Assembly (NCBI GenBank): GCA_963922205.1
Contig: CAWUHX010000173.1
Span: 186,001-250,000, forward strand
Source: Romanomermis culicivorax
Lineage: Eukaryota > Nematoda > Enoplea > Mermithida > Mermithidae
Direction: 5' to 3'
DNA: 64,000 nt
This document shows positions 19,546 to 32,904 of this stretch, in pieces. The notes below the pieces were generated by a model that worked only from the letters and a program-made list of their open reading frames with translations, had not been told where the DNA came from and searched no databases. Both the position numbers and the translations under genes were made by a program. Numbering within the stretch: position 1 is the stretch's first letter; every line of letters begins with the position of its first letter.

Positions 19546-21999
19546 ATAGGAATCATATCTTTTTGGTTGAAAAAACTGAAAAATGTCAATTTTTCGGCAA
19601 ATAAAGGTAATTTCGAATTTTAAAAAATGGTCAAAAATGTCAATTTTTTCGGCGCTTGGCGCCACAAATACACGTTGCCTTTTATACTAAATTTATTATT
19701 TTTCAACATGTTTTCGGACCAATTTGATCTCACTTATGTGAATCAATCACCCCACCGAAAAATAATTCGCTTTACCATATCAGATTTTGAAACTGCTTTA
19801 CACGTGATAGTTTTCGCGTAGCACCCATGGAATGTTCCATCAAAATGACAGTTCAATCATAATGCTGAATTCAAAAATAAGTTCACATCATATTAGGGAG
19901 TGCCTTTAGGGGAATATACTACTCGTAGAAAATTTGCTCTTGTTCGGACCAAACAAGAGCAGTTAGTAATAATATATGTTAATAGACTTATCACGGTGAA
20001 CCCGTAGTTGGAAGGATTGGGGGAGGGACATCCACCCCAAAAAGTGCAGTCGTATAGGCAGTTGTCGACGTTCCTCCCCAAAACATTCGTTGTGAACAGT
20101 AATTCGCCACCAACCAGCCGAAATCGACGAAAAATATCAATTTTTTGGTCGAAAATTGGGGAATGCCATAATACCTTACCATGAATCGTCATCCATGTGA
20201 CTGGCGATTATGGTGATACACTCACAAGATTTTCACAAGATAGCAACAGGAACGACATGCTTTTGATCGGAAAAAACTGAAAAATGTCAATTTTCTGATG
20301 AAGAATGGTCATTTTTGAACAAAGGATAGTTATAAATGTCAATTTTTCGGCGCTTCACGCTATGACTACATTTTTATGTGTTTTAAAGATTGAAGTTATT
20401 ATTTATCAAACCACTTTTCGGATTTTTTGGCGAAAAATCAATTTTTTCGGATTTATTTCCCTCTGCCCCAAAAGGTCATTTGACCCCCAGACCTCGGAGC
20501 TCAGTTGTATGGTAAAAATTACTTTTTTTAGAGCAAAAACTGGCCAAGAACCGAAATTTTTTTAGAGTACGAAATCCGATTTGCCGATTATTTTCACAAA
20601 ATGTTCCCGTTTTTTTAAACAGTAAGAATGTTGTTCTGCGCATGGTACGTTTTATTCAAAAATGGAACCTCGTAAAAAACTAATTTGCCGGTTTACAACA
20701 ATACACTACCTACAACAACTGTTTAGCTGAGGAACACTTGTTTTCGCAAGGAACTCGTTTTCAGGCCTAAAAGTATCAACTGAAAATCAAGGAAATTCAG
20801 TCCTACTAGTTCTGACAATGGACGGTGCAAGCATTCAAAATTTTTTGTGCTATTTTCTTGTACCAAAAAACCACGTTTTGACGTAAAAAAATAATGTTCT
20901 AATCATAGTTGAGTCAGCTCAAGCTTTGATCAACGACCAATCAGATTTGAGCGAAAAAATATTTCTGACTTTTTCTTCGTTTGTGGAAAGGATTGGTGAG
21001 AGAAAATCATTGGAGACACCGAAACCCAGTGTTTTTTGTGCCAAAACATGGTTTTTGGCACAACAGAATTTGAAATGGCCCAAAAAATTTGGGCGTTTGT
21101 GTCAATTGGCACAAATTTTCTGCCTGGTCGAAGGCCGAATTTCCTTGATTTTTAGTCATTTTAGGGGCAGAAAACGCAAAATTTCCTTGGCGCTTCGCGC
21201 CGAGTCAATAAATTTAATATTAATTACTTTTAATTGCCTAGAACATAAGCGGATTGCATTCGAATAGTATATTTGTATAATCGCAACAAACTTTGAGATT
21301 TTCATTGACTAATGTATGAATCAAAGTTTATGAATGGTCATTGAAATAGCAATCATCTATTTCTCTGGAAAAATGAAAAATTTTTCCGACGTTTCGGGCA
21401 GGAAAGATTAATAGCTTTTTTGGGCTCTCATTTGTCATCATAGAGGACTTGACCGTCGATTTCTCATGTAATTCAAAGTAATTATGCTGTTGGATAGTTT
21501 GCTGGAAAATTTGTTCCACAAGGCTTGCACATTGTACATCGACCAAACTCAAAAATTTCAAAAGTTTCCTCAATTTTAATGAATTAAAGGCTCTAAAAAC
21601 ACCATAAGGTTTGAAAAAGCTCAAAAATACATAAATAAAGCGTCTAAGAGCACTTTAAAGCGAAAAACGACTCCGGGAAAATGGAGAAAACAACTTTGAC
21701 CCCTTCCTCCATTTGGGGAAAAGGTCCGGGGGAAAAACAATGGTAACGGGAGAAAACCGCAGTGCAGAATTTTTTTTTGGACTTTTCTGCAGTGAGCAGA
21801 CAGCCCGGTGCAGAAAAATACACTACAAACAGTGCCAAATCTAGCATCGAAAATGCCAGTCTGGCAACACTGATCAGCCAGCTTTTTTGTGCTAAAACGT
21901 GGTTTTTGGCACAGAAAATTCATTTTCACGCCTTTCGTGCCAATTGACACAAATGTAAGTGCACAAAGAAAAAACACTGGCAACAAAAACACAGAAAGC

Positions 22000-22920
22000 A
22001 TTGCGCAGCGCCATTTTTTTCCTCGAAGATTTTTTCCACATGAGAACCGGACCCAAAATTTTTTTCCTCATTTTTAAAAACGTCTATAATGTGGCTGCGG
22101 ATGCTTTTTTTATGTATTTTAGGAGCATACCCAAGCATTTTGTTGTATTTGGAGTCAGAAACCTGCAAAAATGGGGGGAAAAATTGAGAAAATTCTGGTT
22201 ATGTTAGTCAAAATGAGCTCATGAAGAATATATTACTGTTCTACAGGAGCGGGTGAAGCATGTTAACGATTGAGTTCTCAGGAATTTATCTGCTATCAAC
22301 ATTTCTGTGGTTCCAATTAGAATCATCTAATTTTATTTAAGTAGGTCTTGGTCCGGCGCGGAGCGATGGAAAAATTTTCGGATTTTCACTTTCTAAAACG
22401 CTGGAAAATGAACCTTCACAACGTTGAGAAACAAATTAAAATCAAACTGACTAAAGTGTAATTTGTTTGGAATTTCGGCGGGAAGCGCCGGAAAAATTTT
22501 CGGGTTTTTATATTCTAAAACGTTGGAAATAAATCTCTCCAACAGATATTCATGAACAGAAATTCTAAAATCGCAGTCTATAATGATGTCTTCAATTTCC
22601 ATCTTCAATAAACGCAAAAGTTCAGGTTGCAAACGTTCGAAAAATTCCAAGCATCGAGAGAAAAAATTGAGAGAATTGATGAAAAATCTCAATTTTGGGC
22701 GACATAATTGACTCTTAAAATGAAACGAGCTAAGCGCGAAGCGCCGGAAAAATTTAAGATTTTGACCCTTTTGAGTCCACCAAAACGCATTTTTTCGGTT
22801 CTGAATTCCCCAAAATTTTTTCCACAATGAGAACCATCCCCAAAATTTTTTCCACAATGAGAACCATACCAAAAATTTTTTTCCTCATTTCGAAATTTTT
22901 TTCGGAATTTTTTTACAAGT
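22000..22920. mobile_element. Copy of the 'CACCGTTTTTTTTCCTC' repeat family, truncated
   Basis: Shares CCTCGAAGATTTTTTCCACA, CGGCGCGGAGCG and CGGCGGGAAGCGCCGG modules, in the same order, with the fuller copy at 34350-35369. The same sequence stands at about 28535-29455 in block copy B. Non-coding. Confidence 0.6.
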
Positions 22921-23059
22921 CGGTTCCATTCCAAATTAGGTCCAAACTGAGATTTTTGAACTCCCAAAGATGCCAGCTATCCAGATCAGTTCGAAAATCC
23001 AGGCACTCATGGCATTCAGGAACTCATTTGCATAAAATCTCCACACATCTCACATAGTC

Positions 23060-23290
23060 CTTGTCACTACAGAAAAATCCTACCTACTTCAAGAATCGAA
23101 CCTGGTCCACCAGCCTATGGACTTAATGAGTTTACCACTACACAATTTCACCAGAAAGTATCAACACTATTCCTTTAAGACCCTTGATACTATTTTATTT
23201 AACAACTTCATTTGGAAGAGCCTCAACAGCGCGGCGCGCTGCTGTACCCTGAGCCTAAGCCCAAGGAAAATTTTATAGGAAAAATAAATG
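23060..23290 (-). repeat. SINE-like repeat with tRNA-type internal promoter
   Basis: On the minus strand an A-box-like TAGTGGTAAACTC (23128-23140) is followed 25 bp later by a B box GGTTCGATTC (23093-23102), as in tRNA-derived SINEs transcribed by RNA polymerase III. A copy lies at about 29600-29830 (block copy B) and an independent diverged copy at 32905-33150 on the plus strand. The tRNA-like part cannot form a complete tRNA with an acceptor stem, so it is not a tRNA gene. Confidence 0.6.
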
Positions 23291-23565
23291 TCTACTCACT
23301 AGTCACAGAAATCCATGCTCAAAATTAAAAAACAACTTATATACAATCATACCTGGACAAACCCTATCGGTTCATCTGGTACCGGCCCGCCCAAAAATTT
23401 GGTTGGTTGCCAAATCTTTTCGGTGGTTGTCAAGCCAAACAGGGGTAGGGAAGGGAGCCAGATATGGAGTACATTTATCTTGTACAAAATAGGGAATTTG
23501 AAAAAGTAAATTCTGGTGCGTTTTAGAAGGTCAAAATCTCAAAATTTTCTAGTGCATCGCATTAA

Positions 23566-23703
23566 TTGATTCCCTGATTAACAGGTTCATTCCCTGATCG
23601 GTTGTTTGATTCTGTGATTAGTTGGTTGATTCTATAATCGGTTGGTTGATTTCCCGATTAGTGGGTTGATTCCTTGATTGGATTGGGTGGTTGACTGAAC
23701 CTC
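23566..23703 (+). repeat. GGTTGATT-type minisatellite, cut off by the gap
   Basis: Irregular units such as GGTTGATTCC(C)TGATT. The longer version of the same array is at 30097-30760. The array coincides with the contig end, which suggests why assembly stopped here. Confidence 0.85.
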
Positions 23704-23803
23704 NNNNNNNNNNNNNNNNNNNNNNNNNNNNNNNNNNNNNNNNNNNNNNNNNNNNNNNNNNNNNNNNNNNNNNNNNNNNNNNNNNNNNNNNNNNNNNNNN
23801 NNN
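23704..23803. other. Assembly gap, 100 N
   Basis: Exactly 100 N, the usual placeholder for a gap of unknown size. It is flanked by the end of copy A and the start of copy B of the same block. Confidence 0.99.
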
Positions 23804-24281
23804 TCAAAAAATTCATTTTTTGGCGTTACTTAACATTTAAGGATATCAGAAAAAAATTCGTATTAAAACTATTGATGTATTTAAAAATCGTATCTTTTTT
23901 TAAATATCGACAGTCAGTTACATTCAATGAAATCAGTCACGGTGTAAAGCCTATCTGACGCAGGTCATGTCATACAGAGTTACATTCAGTTGAAACTAGA
24001 TCATTACGTGTAATAGTGTCAAAGGAATAACCCGGAAATCATCGACAACTTATCTTATAAAGCTACCTACAATTGGTACAAAAATACTAATTTTCTTGTG
24101 CCTCACGCCATACATTCAAACTTTCATGGATTTTTTCAAACTATTTCTTTGCCTTATGAGGTAAAAATTGGGAAAATTCTAGGCAACTCTGTAAATCTTG
24201 GGGTTACATGTATAACATAATAGAACCTTTTCCTTTTTTCTTGGCTAGCCAATGAAAAAGAAGACCACTGATTCAGCTTAC

Positions 24282-24613
24282 TTTTTCACTCATTGCATCA
24301 TCTTTATTTTTCGCCAGATCTTTTCCACCGCTGGTCGGTTCGTTTTGCTTTAAAGCTGATTTTTCTAATTTTTCTTTTAGCTTTTTCTCTTCCTTCTCTT
24401 TCCGTTTCTTCGCACTGCATATTTAAAGAAATATGTACACGGCGAAATACATAATCCTAAACAAAAATAATTATACTTTCGTTCGAGTATTTGACGCCTT
24501 CTTTCCTCTTTGTCAATTTTTACAGCATCAGCTGATGTTGATGCAATACATAAGCAGGCTTTTGAAGAGTTTAAAATGGAGCGCACAGCAAAATAATTGC
24601 GTAGAACGAACAT
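24282..24613 (-). pseudogene. KARS: Second copy of KARS exons 1 and 2, probably the other allele
   Basis: Exon 1 copy at 24477-24613 and exon 2 copy at 24282-24414, exactly 6969 bp from the originals, with the same splice sites. Exon 1 is identical. Exon 2 differs by one base (17352 against 24321), changing residue 77 from Asn to Lys. Both are open and splice-competent, so this is not a decayed pseudogene. It is marked so only because the downstream exons are absent beside it. If the duplication were real, this would be an upstream alternative promoter able to splice to exon 3. Confidence 0.85.
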
Positions 24614-26074
24614 GATTACTTTTACAACTTTTAGCTACAAAAAAGGCGTCAAATGACAAGAACGTACCAGCATAACATATTGGAATTCCTCACTTTTTGC
24701 TAAGCTGCTTTTCTGCCGTATCGTTATCCACGACGGTATCCATTTATTGACTTTATACAGTGAACTATAGGAATCTATCGACAAAAATGATTTTTGGATA
24801 TAATCACAATATATGTATGTAGGGATGCTATACATGTACAGGGTACCCGGACTTGAAACAAGATCCGAAATTACCTCGACAATTTTGATGAACCCGGACC
24901 CGATATTTTTAAAATATGCACCTCGAAACATCTTTAAGGGATGCACATCATTTTTGAACAAATTTCTGACGAATTTTATGCATTTCGCGCCAATTATTCT
25001 TAGCACACCTACGGTGATCAATTTGTTCCTCAGATTTAAAAAGAACTTCAAACTTGAAGCTTTAATTTTATTCCACTGCATATGTCATAAATAAAAAGAA
25101 TTTTAGGAAATTTCAACTTTTTGCCTCGATTTTTGGAATTTCCGAAGCCAGTAACAGTAACAATGTTCGACAGCGACGCTGGATATTTTTGAGCAAAAAC
25201 ATATTCAAAACGTTTTTGTACACGTGGAAAAAAACATATTCCTTTTCACAGTCGTGAGAAAGACGCCAGAGCTGGTAGCAAAACATTTTTTTTTTCATCG
25301 AAAACATATCTTCTTCGAGTGCATAAGAGACAGCAAAGGAGCATGTTCGAAAACAAATTATTTATCAGCATAGCATACAATATTCTTTTCCTTCTCGTTA
25401 GAATTCTGCTTCAGTAATTTCATCGCAGTGGCTGTATTTGAGAGTGATATCAGCTCGAGAGAAGCCCAATGGTTTTTCTCCGATGCGCTTATTTTGGGAA
25501 AAAAAAAATTCGGCACAGGAAAAAATGTACTCTTTTCCCACTTGGGAAAGGATTGGGGAGAAATAAACGGAAAAAGATGCATTGTATCATGCATTTTAGA
25601 AAATGAAACTTCAAAACTTTACGACAAGCGCCGATCCCCCATTTATGACGTTTACAGTTATTACTGTTCAGTATTTAGCTAAGGCGGGGTTGTACAAGTT
25701 AACTTTTAATTATCGCTTAATCATTGATATCCTCACTTCTGAATCAGAAATTTAAAAATTTTGAGTTATAATGTTCGCTGAAAATTTGTATTTTTTCTTT
25801 AACACATTTTTAGATGGAGACAAATACGGAAACGACTAAAATTGTGTTCAGAAATATGGTCGGCATAATTAGAAAATTTTGATTTTTGACTTGCAGTTTT
25901 CCAGGCTTATAATGGCACGAAAATATTTTTCGAATTTATACAGTGCTAAGGAACATGTTTTTGAAAATAAATTCGAGAGGAAAGAAGCGTAAGCTTTCGC
26001 TCTCTTTCTATCGTCGGAAATGGTCGGCCGGTGTCCCCAAGATTTGCCAAGTATATGGCTGAAATGGGTTAGCT

Positions 26075-26082
26075 ATAGGAAT
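26075..26082 (+). other. Empty insertion site of the 445-bp MITE
   Basis: ATAGGAAT occurs once here, whereas the equivalent place in copy A has it on both sides of the MITE. Flanking sequence matches on both sides. Confidence 0.93.
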
Positions 26083-29000
26083 CATATCTTTTTGTTGAAA
26101 AAACTGAAAAAATGTCAATTTTTCGGCAAATAAAGGTAATTTCGAATTTTAAAAAATGGTCAAAAAATGTCAATTTTTTCGGCGCTTGGCGCCACAAATA
26201 CACGTTGCCTTTTATACTAAATTTATTATTTTTCAACATGTTTTCGGACCAATTTGATCTCACTAAAATTATGTGAATCAATCACCTCACCGAAAAATAA
26301 TTCGCTTCACCATATCAGATTTTGAAACTGCTTTACACGTGATAGTTTTCGCGTAGCACCCATGGAATGTTCCATCAAAATGACAGTTCAATCATAATGC
26401 TGAATTCAGAAATAAGTTTACATCATATTAGGGAGTGCCTTTGGAGGAATATACTACTCGTAGAAAATTTGCTCTTGTTCGGATCAAACAAGAGCAGTTA
26501 GTAATAATATATGTTAATAGACTTATCACGGTGAACCCGTAGTTGGAAGGATTGGGGGAGGGACATCCAACACAAAAAGTGCAGTCGTATAGGCAGTTGT
26601 CGACGTTCCTCCCCAAAACATTCGTTGTGAACAGTAATTCGCCACCAACCAGCCGAAATCGACGAAAAATATCAATTTTTTGGTCGAAAATTGGGGAATG
26701 CCATAAGAACCTTACCATGAATCGTCATCCATGCGACTGGCGATTATGGTGATACACTCACAAGATTTTCACAAGATAGCAACAGGAACGACATGCTTTT
26801 GATCGGAAAAAAACTGAAAAATGTCAATTTTTTTGATGAAGAATGGTCATTTTTGAACAAAGGATAGTTATAAATGTCAATTTTTCGGCGCTTCACGCTA
26901 TGACTACATTTTTATGTGTTTTAAAGATTTATTTATCAAACCGCTTTTCTGATTTTTTGGCGAAAAATCAATTTTTTCGCATTTATTTCCCTCTGCCCCA
27001 AAAGGTCATTTGACCCCCAGACCTCGGAGCTCAGTTGTATGGTAAAAATTACTTTTTTTAGAGCAAAAACTGGCCAAGAACCGAAATTTTTTTAGAGTAC
27101 GAAATCCGATTATGCCGATTATTTTCACAAAATGTTCCCGTTTTTTTAAACAGTAAGAATGTTGTTCTGCGCATGGTACGTTTTATTCAAAAATGGAACC
27201 TCGTAAAAAAAACTAATTTGCCGGTTTACAACAATACACTACCTACAACAACTGTTTAGCTGAGGAACACTTGTTTTCGCAAAGAACTCGTTTTCAGGCC
27301 TAAAAATATCAACTGAAAATCAAGGAAATTCAGTCCTACTAGTTCTGACAATGGACGGCGCAAGCATTCAAAATTTTTTGTGCTATTTTCTTGTACCAAA
27401 AAACCACGTTTTGGCGTAAAAAAATAATGTTCTAATCATAGTTGAGTCAGCTCAAGCTTTGATCAACGACCAATTAGATTTGAGCGAAAAAATATTTCTG
27501 ACTTTTTCTTCGTTTGTGGAAAGGATTGGTGAGAGAAAATCATTGGAGACACCGAAACCCAGTGTTTTTTGTGCCAAAACATGGTTTTTCGGCACAACAA
27601 AATTTGAAATGGCCCAAAAAATTTGGGCGTTTGTGTCAATTGGCACAAATTTTCTGCCTGGTCGAAGGCCGAATTTCCTTGATTTTTAGTCATTTTAGGG
27701 GCAGAAAACGCAAAATTTCCTTGGCGCTTCGCGCCGAGTCAATAAATTTAATATTAATTACTTTTAATTGCCTAGAACATAAGCGGATTGCATTCGAATA
27801 GTATATTTGTATAATCGCAACAAACTTTGAGATTTTCATTGACTAATGTATGAATCAAAGTTTATGAATGGTCATTGAAATAGCAATCATCTATTTCTCT
27901 GGAAAAAATGAAAAATTTTTCCGACGTTTCGGGCAGGAAAAATTATAATAGCTTTTTTGGGCTCTCATTTGTCATCATAGAGGACTTGACCGTCGATTTC
28001 TCATGTAATTCAAAGTCATTATGCTATTGGATAGTTTGCTGGAAAATTTGTTCCACAAGGCTTGGACATGGTACATCGACCAAACTCAAAAATTTCACAA
28101 GTTTCCTCAATTTTAATGAATTAAAGGCTCTAAAAACACCATAAGGTTTGAAAAAGTTCAAAAATACATAAATAAAGCGTCTAAGAGCACTTTAAAGCGA
28201 AAAACGACTCCGGGAAAATGGAGAAAACAACTTTGACCCCTTCCTCCATTTGGGGAAAAGGCCCGGAGGAAAAACAATGGTAACGGGAGAAAAAGAAAAA
28301 CATCGAAAATGCCAGTCTGGCAACACTGATCAGCAGAAAAATGCAGAAAAATACACTACAAACAGTGCCAAATCTAGCATCGAAAATGCCAGTCTGGCAA
28401 CACTGATCAGCCAGCTTTTTTGTGCTAAAACGTGGTTTTTGGCACAGAAAATTCATTTTCACGCCTTTCGTGCCAATTGACACAAATGTAAGTGCACAAA
28501 GAAAAAACACTGGCAACAAAAACACAGAAAGCATTGCGCAGCACCATTTTTTTCCTCGAAGATTTTTTCCACATGAGAATCGGACCCAAAATTTTTTTCC
28601 TCATTTTTTAAAAACGTCTATAATGTGGCTGCGGATGCTTTTTTATGTATTTAAGGAGCATACCCAAGCATTTTTGTTGTATTTGGAGTCAGAAACCTGC
28701 AAAAATGAGGGGAAAAATTGAGAAAATTCTGGTTTTGTTAGTCAAAATGAGCTCATGAAGAATATATTACTGTTCTACAGGAGCGGGTTGAAGCATGTTA
28801 ACGATTGAGTTCTCAGGAATTTATCTGCTATTAACATTTCTGTGGTTCCAATTAGAATCATCTAATTTTATTTAAGTAGGTCTTGGTCCGGCGCGGAGCG
28901 ATGGAAAAATTTTCGGATTTTCTAAAAAGCTGGAAAATGAACCTTCACAACGTTGAGAAAGAAATTAAAATCAAACTGACTAAAGTGTAATTTGTTTGGA

Positions 29001-30096
29001 ATTTCGGCGGGAAGCGCCGGAAAAATTTTCGGGTTTTTATATTCTAAAACGTTGGAAAATAAATCTCTCCAACAGATATTCATGAACAGAAATTCTAAAA
29101 TCGCAGTCTATAATGATGTCTTCAATTTCCATCTTCAATAAACGCAAAAAATCAGGTTGCAAACGTTCGAAAAATTCCAAGCATCGAGAGAAAAAATTGA
29201 GAGAATTGATGAAAAATCTCAATTTTGGGCGACATAATTGACTCTTAAAATGAAACGAGCTAAGCGCGAAGCGAAGGAAAAATTTAAGATTTTGATCCTT
29301 TTGAGTCCACCAAAACGCATCTTTTCGGTTCTGAATTCCCCAAAATTTTTTTCCACAATCAGAACCATCCCCAAAATTTTTTTCCACAATGAGAACCATA
29401 CCAAAAATTTTTTTTCCTCATTTCGAAATTTTTTTCGGAATTTTTTTTACAAGTCGGTTCCCTTCCAAATTAGGTCCAAACTGAGATTTTTGAACTCCCA
29501 AAGATGCCAGCTATCCAGATCAGTTCGAAAATCCAGGCACTCATGGCATTCAGGAACTCATTTGCATAAAATCTCCACACATCTCACATAGTCCTCGTCA
29601 CTACAGAAAAATCCTACCTACTTCAAGAATCGAACCTGGTCCACCAGCCTATGGACTTAATGAGTTTACCACTACACAATTTCACCAGAAAGTATCAACA
29701 CTATTCCTTTAAGACCCTTGATACTATTTTATTTAGCAACTTCATTTGGAAGAGCCTCAACAGCGCGGCGCGCTGCTGTACCCTGAGCCTAAGCCCAAGG
29801 AAAATTTTATGGGTAAAATAAATGTCCACTCACTAGTCACAGAAATTCATGCTCAAAATTAAAAAAACAACTCATATACAATCATACCTGGACAAACCCT
29901 ATCGGTTCATCTGGTACCGGCCCGCCCAAAAATTTGGTTGGTTGCCAAATCTTTTCGGTGGTTGTCAAGCCAAACAGGGGGTATGGAAGGGAGCCAGATA
30001 TGGAGTACATTTATCTTGTACAAAATAGGGAATTTGAAAAAGTAAATTCTGGTGCGTTTTAGAAGGTCAAAATCTCAAAATTTTCTAGTGCATCGC

Positions 30097-30760
30097 ATTG
30101 ATTGATTCCCTGATTAACAGGTTCATTCCCTGATCGGTTGTTTGATTCTGTGATTAGTTGGTTGATTCTATAATCGGTTGGTTGATTTCCCGATTAGTGG
30201 GTTGATTCCTTGATTGGATTGGGTGGTTGACTGATTCTCTGGTTAGTTTGTTCATTAATCCCTGATTTGTTGGTTGATTCCCGTATCGGTTGGTTGACTT
30301 CCTGATTGGTGTGTTGATTTCATGGTTGGTTTGTTCATTGATTCCCTGTTTAGCTGGTTGATTTTTTGATTCAATGGTTGGTTGGTTGATTCCCTGGTTG
30401 ATTGTTTCGCTAATTCCTTGATTGGTGGGCTGATTTCCTGATGCAATGCTTGGTTGACTGATTGATTGTTTGCTTTCCTAGTTAGTGGTTGGTTGGTCGG
30501 TTCCCTGGTTGGTTGGCTGTTTATCATATTCTCCGTTTGGTTTATTGGCTCTCTGATTTGCTGGTTAATTTACTGGTTGGTTGGTTAATCGATGTTCTTG
30601 CTGGTTCGTCAGTTCCCTGATCTGCTGGTTGGTTGATTACCTGATTGATTGGTTGATTGATGGATTGTTCCATGAAAAGTTGGTTGGTTGGCTTATTTCC
30701 TAGTTGGTTAATTATCTAGTTTTTAGTGGTTGATGGTCTATCTCGAAGTTCTTTATCCCG
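30097..30760 (+). repeat. Irregular GGTTGATTCCCTGATT minisatellite
   Basis: About 660 bp of variant units built from GGTTG, GATTCC and CTGATT. Long open frames on the reverse strand (30255-30527) are repeat artefacts. A similar, shorter array lies at 43016-43275. Confidence 0.9.
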
Positions 30761-31612
30761 TTTTTGCTGTTAAAATCGATTCCCACACAACGTATGATCT
30801 GGTGCTGAGAATCAAGTCATCTGGTACCGAGTTTCATCCAGTTGAACCTATTGTCCAGGTATGTATACAATAATTAGCCTGAAGGCCGGGAACCGACATA
30901 TAAAATTTAGCCTTTTTTCTTCAAGAGACCTCATTAGAAGAAAAAACGGTGTTGCGCAGCGAGATCTGTCATCAATTTGATTGGTCGAAAAAATTAATTG
31001 ATTTTTTTAGTTGTTCTGGCAAATTTTCTGGCTTAGGCTTAAGCCCCAGTTATACTCACTGCGCTGGGCTGGGCAGCGCCAGGCTGGCTTACGCCACTGA
31101 GTATAACCGAAAATTGTTGGGCTGGCTTACGCCACATTATAAACGAAATTGCGCCTCGCTACGTCAGTATTTTTTGATTTCTAGCTTTTTTGATTTTTTT
31201 GATTCCTAGCTTGATTTCAAGCGAAATTTGGGGTTTTCCTGGGTTTTCGAAGACGGGAAAAATTTTGGTGACGTTTTCAAAACACGGAAAAGCTTTATTT
31301 TTCGTGGAATTTTGCTAAGTGCAAAATATTTTTCGATTTTCAACGAATATTACACTGATATTCATCATCATCGGCCAATATTGATTACTTTCTAATGTTT
31401 TTTTTGCGTCGGAAAAAAGAACCATCAAAATGGTGTTTTTCTCAATTTTCGCTCACGTAACATTTTTTAATTTTCGACAAATTTCGACCGAATTAATATT
31501 CTTCATTTTTAGGGATGGGAACAATTTTGGTGATATTTTTAAACCATAGAAAAGCGTATTTTCGATACAGTCTCGCCAGAAAATTTCTATCAAAATTGTC
31601 TCTTTCCTCAGT
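30761..31612. other. Repeat-derived DNA, no gene
   Basis: Holds GGTACCGAGTTTCATC near 30822, an ACGGTGTTGCGCAGCGAGAT end related to the 34350 element (30945), and repeated GGCTGGCTTACGCCA words (31080-31135). No gene seen. Confidence 0.4.
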
Positions 31613-31620
31613 TTTCTAAC

Positions 31621-32033
31621 CATAATGTAACGGGGCCCCGAGCTCTGGGGTGTCGGACGACTTTTTTCGGGCAGTTGTCACTAATTCCCCAAAAATATTG
31701 GGAGAGAGGTCTGTGAAGGAAAAAAGTTCGATTTTTCCATCAAAAAAAGTCCAAAAAAACGGTTCAAAAAATAGTAATTTTTGTCTAAAAACGGTAAAAA
31801 ATGTATTTCTGGCGCGAAGCGCCAATAAAATTGACGTTTTTGACAATTTTTTTTGTTCAAAAATTGCTATTTTCCGGTATTTTTCCGACCGAGAGTATGG
31901 GGGTCCCTATGACTACCATATGGCTAGCCATAGGATTGGAAAATCCTGTGGGGGGGATCGCCCAATAGCTTGCCATATGGCCGACAATTTCTGGGGGGGA
32001 GGTCCAAAAACACTGCCCCCAAAAGCACTGATT
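31621..32033 (-). mobile_element. CATAC-type MITE, diverged, with perfect 8-bp TSD
   Basis: Reverse-oriented relative of the 445-bp family: left end CATAATGTAACGG, central GGCGCGAAGCGCC, GGCTAGCCATAGGATTGG in order, then G-rich right end. Perfect target duplication TTTCTAAC at 31613-31620 and 32034-32041. The right terminal repeat has decayed. Confidence 0.8.
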
Positions 32034-32259
32034 TTTCTAACCCAAATAAAGGTTTTCATGATTTATCTGTCCAGAAAGAGCATCCTTTTTTGTTGTTTTA
32101 TAAAATTTGAAACGGAGTGAATCGTGGCGTTTTAATCAAATGCGGCAGTTTTTTCCAAAATTTGGTAAAAAATGTTGCAAATTTTTTGAACATTGTTGCG
32201 ATTTTGATTTAAATGATGAAAAACATCTTGTTTGTCTGCTTATCTAGCGTAAGATTGGT

Positions 32260-32450
32260 TCTACTCCTTATGCCACGCTGCGCCATGCATTCTACGCTGC
32301 GCTACGCCAGGCTGGACCCAGCCCAGCGTAGCCTGGCATAAGTGTAAGCCCAGCGTGGCGTAAGAAGTAATTCAGCCTTTAGGCTTATTTTTAGGCTAAG
32401 GTCTACGCTTAGGCTTAGGTTTAGTCTTGGGCTCACGGTTCAGAAGGAGT
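32260..32450. repeat. Imperfect inverted repeats with GCGTAGCC/GGCTTA words
   Basis: TACTCCTTATGCCACGCTG and CAGCGTGGCGTAAGAAGTA face each other around a second pair (CGCTACGCCAGGCTGG / CCCAGCGTAGCCTGGC). It could fold into a branched hairpin. Origin unknown; the words resemble those near 31080. Confidence 0.5.
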
Positions 32451-32602
32451 AAACTAGAATTTTCGGGTAAAATTCATTTCGGGGCGCGATATATAGTTAT
32501 TTTTTAATTATTACAGGTAAAATGGAAGCGCGGAAAGAAAAAATGACGAAATTTGAACGATCGATTCAAATTCTGCAGGGTATTCTGCCATAGGATTCAC
32601 AT

Positions 32603-32770
32603 AAGGTAAAGTGGGATGGCTTTGATCAGGGGCGACTTTGATCAGAGTTTGCTAAATAATGGCATTTGATAACTATTTGAGATCGGCAGGTCATTTTGGC
32701 TGTGAAGACAACCTCACAGCAGGTGCCATTCATTTAGCAAACTCTGGTCAAAGTCGCCCCACTTTACCTT
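32603..32770. repeat. 168-bp foldback MITE-like inverted repeat
   Basis: AAGGTAAAGTGGG at 32603 and its complement CCCACTTTACCTT ending at 32770, continuing inward with GCGACTTTGATCAGAGTTTG against CAAACTCTGGTCAAAGTCGC and TGCTAAAT..ATGGCA pairs. The left arm has a 13-bp extra segment. No clear target duplication. Confidence 0.75.
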
Positions 32771-32904
32771 GTAACTATTTTCAGACTTTTATATATATTA
32801 TGCAAATTTTCAGGCCATGTTGGAGATTTTACCCTTTATTGACGAAAATCAACGAATTTGGAAATCTAATTTGAGCTTAGAATTTTAATAATTTCGATTT
32901 TCAT

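Larger units (their letters stand above)
23804..30230. repeat. Copy B of the duplicated block (starts at gap)
   Basis: Begins immediately after the gap at the point equivalent to 16831 and parallels copy A to the minisatellite. It then continues into new sequence. It lacks the 445-bp MITE. It carries KARS exons 1-2 but no exon 3, because it begins inside the sequence equivalent to intron 2. See the finding on unmerged alleles. Confidence 0.95.

Noticed and set aside
30255-30527. 90-codon minus-strand ORF rich in Asn, Gln and Thr
   Set aside because: It is simply the translation of the GGTTGATT minisatellite.
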